Positions 49,101 to 61,100 of a stretch of DNA of 64,000 nucleotides are shown here, piece by piece. This stretch comes from Chrysopilus asiliformis (lineage: Eukaryota; Arthropoda; Insecta; Diptera; Rhagionidae), in the NCBI GenBank assembly GCA_964034945.1, contig OZ035962.1:65374274-65438273 (forward strand). The letters are read 5' to 3'. Numbering within the stretch: the stretch's first letter is position 1; every line of letters starts with the position of its first letter. The notes under the pieces were generated by a model that worked only from the letters and a program-made list of their open reading frames with translations, was not told the DNA's origin and searched no databases. Made by a program: the position numbers and the translations under genes.

Positions 49101-52100
49101 TGAAACCCAAGTTTTAACCGACTTCTAAAAGAATGAAATTATGTGTATAATTTTATATTTACGAGCTCCACACATCTTCGTCCGTAATATGTACTTATTT
49201 TGATAATGTGTTCAGAATATTTAAATGTAGTGGAAATCTTTCTTATTAGAGCAACATATTTGAATTGAAGTTCCAAAATTTTATGTTACACGAAATTTCT
49301 AATATTAAATCTTTTCAATCAAGAAATTAAAATTTCTTTAATCACAGTAAAAACAATAATTTTTTTTTTGGCTTTTCTTGTTTTTTTATGTATTTGAATG
49401 ACAGTCACTCGTTCACCTTCTGCCGTGACTGTGCGCAGAAACACACCTCCAAAAGATTTTCACGTACAAGAGCAAATCAACACGACCGTTGATGAAGGTA
49501 AGTCAAAAACAGCAACATTAAATGGCAATTTTTTTTAAAATGCATTTAATTATAATTTTTGCAATTAAAAGTACATATAACTTGGTTTTCTATTACGTGT
49601 TGCTCTCGCAAAATTAACACTTTTTTCGCTTCACGTAGGCTTTGTAGTGCACAAAAGCAGAGGTGTGACAACATTATCTTCAATGCAGGAACCACTTGTC
49701 CCTGCACGATTGCGTCAAGCTAAAGAAAAAAACAATATGGATACTAAAGCAGACGAACGAGGTTTGTATAACATTTTTGATGATTTTCGTTTCGCAAATT
49801 TTCCCTGAACACTTTTTTTATTTCACTACTTTTATTTATTCATCTTAAACAAGCCGAACGACTTATAATTCGATTTCAGAAAGTATATTTTATCAATATA
49901 AGATATCTGATGTGAACATCACATAATTCTCTTAAGGAGCCTCCACACGTTCAATGTTACTTGACAATTTTACTTGAATGACTCATGTTTCAAGTAACAT
50001 TGATCGTTTGGATGCTCTTCAATGTTACGAAAAATTTTCATCAATAATACTTGTCAAGTAATATTGAACGTGTGGATGCACGTAGACAAAATCTAAGTTT
50101 CTACGGAATTTATAACCCGAAAAACAAAATTATTAGTTTACATAAAAAATAGCTTTTTTTACGAAATCTGAAATGTTACGATAGCGATTTACTGTAATGT
50201 AAAGAATTTTAATATCTTGAATTCTTCCTTTAACGAAAAACCGCCAGTTTTGCAAGCAATTCTCTAAAATATTTTTTTTTTACTTTTTATTGAAAATGTC
50301 TCAAGAACGATAAAAGATAGCGGATAACGATATAAGACAAAATTGTAGAAAATATTATTTTCTTCAGTTCATCTCATACATTAAACCATCAAAAAACCGG
50401 TAATTTTCGAGAGAATCGCGTATATCTCGAGAACGGTTTGAGATACAGGGTACTAGTAAAAGACAAAGATGTAGAAGAGTTTATTATCTCCAACTTTTGT
50501 CATACATAATACTGAAAAACGCGTAGTTTCGGAGTAAATAACGAAAAACGAAATTAGGATTTTTAAAAAGCCGCTATTTTCCAGTAGTTTTTGAGAAATG
50601 AGACAGAAAGCCGTTTTTGTAATAATGCTTCAATTGACTCAGGAGTGCTTGGGAAATTTTTTTAGGCAAAATTAAGAAGTCGACATTTTTAATAACTACA
50701 ATACTTTATTATACTTCGTATAAGAAAGTAAAACTATGTGCCGCAGATGAATTTTATAAAAGAATTTTTTTTAGACGGAATTTTTCATCAGTTTAGGGTA
50801 AAACATACCTTTACGGTTAAAGCTACACTGTATCAAGCTAAGAGTAATTCAATTTTTAGTGGCTTTTTACTTTTTATTAAAAACCCGCCCCAAGATTTAT
50901 CGCCTGGTACTTTGCCACTCCTCTAAACCAAATTTACCGCCCAAAATCACCGGTTCTTCCGACTATCCTGAACTGTGTTTCGGCATTAAATGATCTTCCC
51001 CTAAGCTGTGGCTGAAACTATAGAAAAAAATCTTCATTTGTAGAATTTATTTAAAAAAATGTTGCAAATCTAACTTAGTTTTTGGCACATAAAGAAGCAT
51101 ACGCTTCTGGAAAAATATCTCAACTTAAATTCTTCTAAAATTCTTTGTTATTTAAATTAGTATATCGTTCGGATGAAGCCATAAGTCAACTGTTTCAGAA
51201 TTTCACATAAACTCTAACCGGGTCTTAATATTTATTTTATGTGACTTCGAAATGCTTAAGGAACTGGCGAAACTGTTCAAGAACTTTGTAAAAAATTGTT
51301 TAATTGACGCTAGTTGTTAAGATTTATTTAACCCTTCTATTCAAAAAATACATACAAATAGATTGTTTCGGGTCATAAAATGACCCACGTGTGTTTCCCG
51401 GTATAATTTATCTACATATAAAAAATCTTTTAACCTGATTGACTGACTGACTCATCAACGCCCAGCCCAAACCCCTGAAGCTAGAAACTTGAAACTTTCA
51501 CAATATGTCCCAACCATCACGTAGGCGCTCACTAAGGCGTGGTTTTCCGAAATTTTACCGTTAAGGGGGTAAAGGGAGTTTGGGTGTTTATAAACCGTGA
51601 TCTTCGCCATGAATCCTGCTCAATAGGAGGCTGAAAAGTTTCACACGGAGGTTTTCGGGGTCGCTGATCACGAATCCGGTGTTAGATTTTCGAAATTCGA
51701 AACGGAAGGTCCTGTAAGGATAACGCAAATATCCTTTTCCCCATTTTATCCGGGGAAAAATGGCATTAGGGGATTTTCGGGGTCGGTGATCACGAATTTA
51801 GGGTTAGACTAATTTATAACGGAGAGTCATGCAAGGATAAGAAAAGTTTTTAAGTAGTTTCCGGTTTTTTTCGTATTCTAAAACTTATACAAAAAACTTA
51901 ACCCGGTAACGACAGGTATGCAAGCTAGTACAAAATAATCGTAAATTACAATTTATACATGATCTCCGCGAATTATACCGCAAGGCAACCTGGGGAAACG
52001 CCTCTAGTTAGAACTATAAATAGGCATATGCCTTTATGATCATCTGCTAAAAGGCCCATAACAGGCTTACAACACCACACAATACATAATTTTTTTTTTG

Positions 52101-55100
52101 AACAATTTTAGTTATTCGCTTTACACGACGTTTTTTATATTTTAAACCGAAAAAAAACACCAGCCAATTTTATGTCATAGTTAAAATTACATACCAATTT
52201 TTGCCTGCGGTGTACTTTTTTGTACCGTATGCACATGGCTCAGTTATGGCTAGGTACGGTACTGTCTTTAATTATGAAAGATCCGAAACTCAAAGTTTAG
52301 TATTTTTTAGGAAAATTTAGGACTTTTTTAAGCATTTAAAAATGGAATTTAAAGTATTTGATAAGTTCTCCACTATCATGAGACATTTATTTTATGTGAC
52401 TTCGAAATGCTTGTGTAAAATAAGTAGTATTTCTTCTATCCGAATAACAAATATAATGTTCGTGTCATTCTTAATATTGTTTTATACATTTTATGTTATT
52501 TTTTATTTTTTTTAATTTGATTCAATTTTGGGGGCGATTCTAGGCGATAGTGTTGCAGCAGGTCGGCCCAGTAATTGGGAAGATACTAGACGGCCTAGTT
52601 TTGCAGGTAAATCATTAAAACAGTTTTTATGTTTGTCGCCTTGTTTTTGTCGCTAAGATATAAAAAATCTGTAAAGTTTATATGATTTTTAATATTTGCT
52701 AAACCAACGTTTAATCGTTAGGACGTCGGTCAAGAAGAAATTCATCGAGCGAAGAATCACAACTTACGATCGAAAATTTTGGTGGATCTCAAGATCAGCT
52801 TAATATGATAGGCCGATCGATGGATAGAGATCGTGATCGAGAACGAAAAATATCAAGTGCCAGTATTGGTAAGAAATTATTATATTCAACCGTATATCAA
52901 GGTTTCATTATATATATATTTTTTTTAGTATCAGAGCCCGCTGTCGCGATTCGGTCATCTTTGGCCGATGCACGAGGGTCACTTCAAATCGGTTATGATA
53001 CGGATTCCGGATCAGAGAAACAAGATAGAGATACGGAAAAAAATTATTTAGCGCGTCAGGGCAGGTAAATTTGTGCATAAAAAAATACAAAAATCAGATT
53101 TTAGTAATAAATCAAATTATTTTTGAAGTATGGATAATGTTTCTCTACGTAACATCATACATTCCAAAGATAAAGACTTAATCGATGGAGACTTTACTCA
53201 AATACATTCAAACTCGAGTGCCTACGTACCAGAGGAAGACATACCAACAAATCGTAAGACATCTTTTGCAACTTTACCAAATACAACCACGTGGCAACAG
53301 CAGTCAGTTAATACAAATCAAATCGATCAAAGTGGTATTTTAACACACAAAATTTGAAATCATTTTTAAATCAGTATTGAATTTTGTTTGAAACTTAGAT
53401 ACTTTTGGTGACGATGAAAATCGTCCGTTAGTGGATGCAACTAAATTGTCCACAATTCGATTGAAATTAGAAGAAAAACGTCGCCATATTGAGCAAGAGA
53501 AGCGTAAAATGGAAATTGCATTATCGAGACACCAAGAGAAGGTAGGCAAGGCTGCCTTTTTACAAGCAATTAATAAGGTGAGTTTTTTTAACTGATATTA
53601 CTAAAATCACTAACCTCATAAGAATCATGTAATCATAAAATTTGCATTCTTGTATAATATGTGTCGATAAGATGTATTCGTAGTTAAGAATGATTAATTT
53701 TTATTTATGATTTATTAACTTTTTCGTGGTCCATGGTTTATTTTCATAGTTTTCATTTGAAATCAATTTTATTCCATGAATTTATCTTTAAAAAACCTAT
53801 CCATTATGATACAATACAAGGCAGCTTCATAGAACACAATTCCACAGGGCCTCAGAAATGGCTTACAAATAATACGCATTTCTTCCAAATAATAAATACG
53901 CTTATGTTCTAAAAAAAATAATTAATAAAACTATCTTTTAATGAAAATTACACAAAAAAGGAAAAAAATTGGGCATTTTGAATCAAAAATAAAAGCAAGA
54001 TAAAAACATGAGCCGTAAATACTTTTTTATATTTATTTTACTTTTATCTTGCTTTTATTTTTGATGTAAAAAGTCAACTTCTTCCTCTTTCTAGTAGATT
54101 TGAATAAAAGCTTGTTTAAAATACCGTATTATCCTTTTTAATCATTTTGTAGATGATTTTTTAAAATTAAAACTAGAAATCAAAAATGTCGTCTGACTTT
54201 CACTAAACTTTTCCAATTAAGCTCCCAGGTGTGTCTGTACGATTTCAATCGAATTTAGTTATACGTCCACTATTTTCTTTTTTCCTAAATTTGAAATATG
54301 GCTTATGATAATTTTTCCCAGCTCTTTTATTTGCGACCCCATTGGGTACTTGGTAATATTAATTTATAAAGATCGGCGCCTGATTGCTGCCATTTTGGTG
54401 AACAGCACGTGGCTTTATTATGTTAAATGTCCGCCATTGTGCATTATTTCCCCCCGTCTCAATGCAACGCAAGACTCGAATTTTTCATAAATTCGTATTT
54501 ATTTAATTACTACAACTAGCTTTACGCGTAGTTCTATTATATCTAATAGATTATTCCGATCATTAGGTACTACTTAGCAAGCAAATTTTATTATATGTGT
54601 TTAATAAAGTATAATTTATTCATTCAAATCGAAAACTCAAACCGGCTGGACTTTTATGGATTAAACAAACCTTACGTCTACATAAAAAAATCGCAGTTTC
54701 TACAAAAATTTAAAAGAAATTGATAGCTTTCGACATGGCGTTCAACTCAATTGACCAAATTGGTTGGAAAACCCATTGGATTTCCAATCATCTTGTACCA
54801 AGTACCGAAGGTACGATTTATGGAATTTTGACTGGAAATCCAAGATTTTTTCCTGTGAAAATGGTCCTTTTTGTACCATAAGGTCCATAATTCCAAATGT
54901 TCCCACAAATATTCTTAAACTTTATAAAGGAAAATTGCGTGGTACATTTGGACACGGTACAAAAATTCCAACATTGGTCAATTGGGAATAACCCTTTAGT
55001 GTGTAACAAATCAGAAATTTGAATTAAGGTCATCTGTTTAAATTAAGGTCATAAAAAAATCAACTATATTTAAAAAAAACCCAAAAAATAGTTTTTGAAA

Positions 55101-58100
55101 AGACAAACCCACGCTTCTCTTCACTTTGTATAAATTAATAAGTTATCTTTTATCATACAAAAATTCCTTTCATGGCCAACTTAAAAATACACATTTCACT
55201 TTACATAAAACGTTAATATAATAAATTTTCATCGCATATAGCATTTATTCCAATGACCATTTCATTCTCTGCAAATCAGTTTCCAATCGTCCTAAAACTA
55301 TAATCAATTCCATAAATTGAATTTGGGGTTTACAAAATTTTACAAAAAAAAAAACATTTTTCTAAATTCAAAAGTAATTTGTATTACTCTATTCTGGGTT
55401 AGAGAAGCTAAAAGATCTTTTAACTTTTAGATTTTATTAGTTCTAATATTTCGGATTAAAATCCTTGGTGATTTCAGATTTTTATTTGCAGTAGTTTCAG
55501 AGTTACAGCACTTTGAATTGATCAAAAAATCGCTTTTTTTTGCTAAAATGCAATCACAAAGTGAGTCATTACTCAAGCTATAGAAATATTAAATGCGTTT
55601 TGAAGCCTTTTTATAGGCTTTCATTTGATATGTAATATTTTGAGTTTTGTATAGTTTTTAAATTCATGGTCAAGCGATATAACATTTGACCTTGAGTATT
55701 TTAATTTTTTTGAAAAGAATTTACAGATAAACTTTCATATCTCAAAACCATTCCTTCAAAGTGTCATAATGGTCCAGTGATGAGAACATATTTTTTGACT
55801 TTTTTTAAATATGAAAGCGAAATTAGAAATTTTAATTTTGCATAAGAATTCGCTTGTATATTTTTAAAAAAATCGAAAAAAATATGTTCCCATTGCAGCC
55901 GCATTATGAAACGGTGTTGACGAATGGTTTTAAGATATGAAAGTTTATTTGTACATTTTTTTCACATGATACATGGCGTGACCTTGAAATTAAAAATTAT
56001 CCAAATCTCATAATGTTACATATCAGATAAAAGTCTTCGAATCCAGCTAAAACGCAAACAAATTTCAATTTTGCAAAATCAGTCAGCGGCGCGGCGCCTA
56101 CAAAAACGCGGCCCCTATTGCCGGCCATGTTCACTGTACCGTGCGTATATAAAATTTAATAACAAGAAAAAAAATTTGACATATTTAAAATTATGAGTTA
56201 CATGTGGTCGAGAAGTGATTGTGCCACCAAAATCGTAAGAGGATATCGGCGATGTCTCTGTATCAGCTTGTCTTAAAGAACACGAACATTTGTCAATTTT
56301 TTGTTCGCTCAAAAATATCTTGTTTGAGGGCTCAATAGAAGTTAGAATCGTCTGCTGACTTTTTTTTTCAGACTAGCTCTAAACTTGATGTCCAGAATAC
56401 AAAATCTGGTAAGATCCATTTAAATCGAGTTAACAAGTTAAGTGTCTCTTATATTTAATCCAGAATAGAGGGGGTAGTTACCAAAGTCACCATGAAGAGC
56501 GACATTATTCACGACATACAACACAATTACATTTTCGCAATGTATAAAATTAATGTATATAATAAAGTTTTTCACAATGAATTTTCCAAGCAATTGGAAC
56601 ATTTGAAATCGGAAGAAATTGGGGTAAGGTATCTCCTGAATCATTAAGTTAACCGAACGTTTTAAACAATTCAATTACAATAGTTATGAAAAAGGTTATG
56701 ACTTTTTTTTTCTTTTTTTATTACTGTATTAAATGTTGCATGTGAAGTGAGTAAAATTATATAGCACTTAGATTTGAATAGACAGATTCTATCTTTTGAA
56801 AAAGATTTTAATTTAAAATTTTGTAATTAAAATTGTTTGCGGTGATGGCATCAATGTGTACTTTTGTAGGGGAAGACACAACATCAATCAGAAGGTGAAA
56901 GTAAAGAGCAAACTAAGGATGATAAAAGTAGCACAGACGGCGATAAGCCGGAAAGACCTAATAGTTTGCAGGTACATTTACTTTCATTATTGACATAATC
57001 TAAAAATTTCACAAAAATAATTACTAAAAAACCGTCGTTTATGAATTTTATGTTTTTACAATATGTATGTAACACGTTCATTTTTAATATTCTTATTAGC
57101 GGAATTTGGCATTTTTATACAAAATTGTTTTTGATTTTTCAAATTGTTTACACTTGTATGTAGCTCTAATTTGAAAATTTTTCATAAAGTTTGTTTTTAA
57201 ATGTTTGTACTTTGCTGTATTATTTGAGTTATGCAAAAGTTTTTAATATCTTAAATATTTTCACTTAGGATGGGGTTGATGTGAACTTAGATTCAAAATG
57301 GGACGATCCCAATCCACCTAAGAAAACTCCGGATATTGAAAATGTTGATATGGATAAATATCAGGTATTACATTAAATGAAAATTTTTATAGACAGTAAG
57401 TTAGATTTAGTACGCTGTTCGTCTGTATGATCGTTTGCTTCTTGCAATTTCACTAATTCTGATTCTACATCATAAACCGCGATTGTCACTAACGCGAACA
57501 ACGTGCTAGACATTTTCCCACCATTTAAATGCAGAATTTATTCAAATTTATTTGGATTTTTGGAATTCCCCAAAAGCAGCAAAGCATTGCAGTGATGAAT
57601 TCAAATCTTCAGGATATTCAACAGGATATTCACAGATTAGCAACACAACAAAATCAGATACAGGCACAGCATTTGCAAGCACAACAATTAATCCAGGCGC
57701 AACAAATTGCCAACATGTTAAATCAGGTGGAGCCAACTTACTATTTATTAGAGATGTCGATATTTCCCTATCCTACTAGTACATCTTCTCATCACAATAT
57801 TGTTTAAAAGTTTCTTTCCTGTAAATTTGACCATTCAAACACATTTTTTTAATTTTATCTTTACTTTATTAATGGTGCTGGGATATGCCTCAAAATCTTT
57901 GCCATTTTTTACTCTTCTGCTTATCATAAATATTAATTTTAGTATTTTCATGTTTATGGGAGCATTTTTTATAAGATAGTTTTTTTTATGTTATTTTTTA
58001 GCAATACGGATCACAGCATAATCTTCCCACACAATATCGCCCAATGCCACAAAATTTCGGTTCTACGCCACATTTGCCTCAGTATGGTTCCCCGAATAAC

Positions 58101-61100
58101 TACAATTCTCGCCCCCCAAGTCGCGATCCCTACCAACAACAGCCGACTTCCGTTCAACAACCAATTCAATACATAAACGATCAAGGACAGTATGTCAATA
58201 TAAATCAACCTACCTATCCAAATAGTCATCAAACACAGCCGATTTATCCACGAGATAATCAATTTATGAGGGAAAATGGTGGTTATCATCCTTATGCTAA
58301 TCAATATCCAGAACAAATACCTTATCAATCGAATCAATTCAGCAACCATCCATCAGATTTTGATGACTATCGTATTAGAGATCATAATTCACCGCAACCA
58401 AATCAATTCTATTTACACGACTCATCGCCGCAGCCAACACAACGAAGAACGTGGGCGCAATCCGCTGCACAAAATGCTCATCAGCAACAATCCATACAAT
58501 TAGATGTAAATGCTTGGCAATCGCAAAACCCACAACAAAAAGTTGATACAAGAACTTGGAAGTCGCCAAATCAAAATGGCAGTAACGAGGGCTTTGTTTT
58601 ACACCATAACGGTGGCAATAGTTACGGCATGCAAGAGAAATCCTATCAAAATTTGTTTGCCATTCACTCAAGTCCAAAGCATAATCGATCACCACGGCCG
58701 GAAGTTGGCCATAATGACCGGGTAAATATATTTTAAATTTATCTTATTATAATAAGCAGCGTGTGACCAAAATTACAGTAATTGCCAAAAGTCTTATTAC
58801 AATATTTGGTAGAAAATTTTCTTTTACATTTTTCTCGGACAGTGCCTGCTGAGATCAGACATGGCTACTTTTATTGCGCAGCATGACGAAAAACTTAGCC
58901 GCGCCTACTTTTTTTTATTTTAGTATCCACACGTAGCTGCTTCTTGGATTGCGCGGAATTTGAAAATAATGTGGCTTGTTCAAAAACCGCGCAGTATTCT
59001 GAGTTGCAGAGGCCTTCATACATTGCAGCATTCGGATAACGCAGTTTTTCGACATGCTGCGCAGCAATAGTAGCCATGTCTCCATATATGCTACATTTTA
59101 AAATATACTACTATTTCCTATTAGCAAGAGATCATTTCAAATCAGACAATTTTATTGTGTATTTACAGAAAATGCTTTCTTTCGCATTTTCATGCTAAAT
59201 TATAACTTCATTTGTTGTTTTCAGCTCGTGCACGCCTGAGTTACGATTTCTGGCGCATTTTTTGTTGTGAAATTACGATTACCGTGCAAAATTGTTCATT
59301 AGAATTTTCGTTCTATATTTTCTGTTTGTCTGTCTGTATGTTTGTTTCAGCATCAGCGAGAAATGGCTAATCCGATTTCGATGTGCACAAGTAGAGCTAA
59401 TTGCTTCAATGTCGGCATCCTTCCCCTCATAAATGTTCAATCGATTGGGATGCAGTTTTCTGTATTGGATAAATGATCTCAAAGGCAAACATCTTTCATT
59501 GAAAAAATGTCCCTTTCTTTGCCTCTCAACTTTCTCGCCGGCTATTTCCTACACTGTTGAAGGGATTTTGATCTGGTTTTCACCATTGGATAGGTGATGC
59601 CTTGAACAAATTCCCCGCCCGCTTAAATATACCAATCCCATCCCTTGTAACCCCTCCCCTATTATCTCCAACTTCTGAAGCTATTTACCATACGGGTTTG
59701 ATTATTACTAGGTAGCTGAAGAGAATGGAAATTTCGCGGGTCGACAGGAGCGACAAGGACTATAGAAGGTCCTGTAAACATCATTTTCCACCTTTTTTGG
59801 GAGAACTTACCATTAGGCAATTTATTAGATCACTCATCGCGAATCTACTGGCAAAGTTTTTAAATTTGTAACCGAGTATCCTGTATGAATAGCTCAATTT
59901 TCTCAAAAGTGGATTTTTTCGGTATTTTTAAATATATACAAGATATTTTGACTCGACAACGATGTTTCCACATTTTAGTTATATAAATTTTTATTTAACT
60001 TTGACTTTTTCCATTTAGTAATTGATTTTATTTGGTCTTCTTTTATTTATAGAATAATCAAATCCCACTAGCGTCCGATGAAATGGCACCACAGAGTATT
60101 TGCTTCATTGGAGACGATGATGATTCTGTTGATCATATTGAAATGAACATTGAAACTATCCCGCATCGCTCTGACATGCATCAAATGCGATCTAATCTTA
60201 CAGGTGACAATGGCTACGACATGGATATAAACTTAAGCAAGCTGAATATTTCAAGTGGTAGTCGAACATATAGAATACCATCACCATCGAGACCAGGCCT
60301 GAATTCTAAAAGTTTTCAAGTAGACTTTTTTTTCAACATTTTTAATTACAAAACTGCATTTACACCAACATTTTTAAGGATCCACAGGACGAGAGTAGCA
60401 ATGAGAAAGGGTTTTACATATCTTTTGATAATGATCAACCGAAACGGCCAAAGCCACCGCTACGTGCTAAACGTTCACCAAAAAAAGAGAGAAGCTTAGA
60501 TAGTAATGATAAACGAGAACAAATTAATCAAATGGAAAATGAATTGGAACATGATATTACAAACAGGGATGGTAAGCAAATTCAGATAGTTATTTTTTTT
60601 TTCAAACTTTTCATGAATTATTTTTTTTCCATAGAAATGAAACGCCATTCAATATTAATTACGAATCGTAATGAAAATAATTTGATCGAGTTGCCAATAG
60701 CAGCGAAAAGATTTTCAGAATCGCAATCTCTTAATTTTAATAATCAATTCAGTCCTTTAGCAAGTAGTTCTAGTGATCGGAGGCATTTAGAGGATGTGAC
60801 TAATCAGCAAAGTGGAATTCTAAATCCTGCATCCAAACATAGTGAAACCCAAAAAAGTCAAGAAAAGGCATTAATTATAGGAAGCGAATTATCGAATTTA
60901 GACTCAGTACGTTAAATATATCGGTCATTTAAGACAATAGTGCCATTAAGGTATTGAACTCCATGATTTGGTACTAAATACTGTCAGTTCAAACATGTTA
61001 AAAATGTTCTCCCATGGCGAGTATTTCTTGTACAACTAAGACTTTTTGTCAGATGAAAGAACAAATCAAAACGAGTTATTCTGGATCATTAACTTCAATC

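Noticed and set aside
53130..53357. Patronin exon 14 as a terminal exon ending at TGA 53355-53357
   Set aside because: A donor at 53335 joins in phase to exon 15, which encodes the conserved CC1 coiled coil, so the stop is intronic.
57529..57807. Longer exon 18 starting upstream (NLFKFIWIF...) and running to the stop at 57807
   Set aside because: The upstream residues are translated polypyrimidine-rich intron, and GTGGAG at 57727 with the acceptor at 58002 continues the protein in phase.
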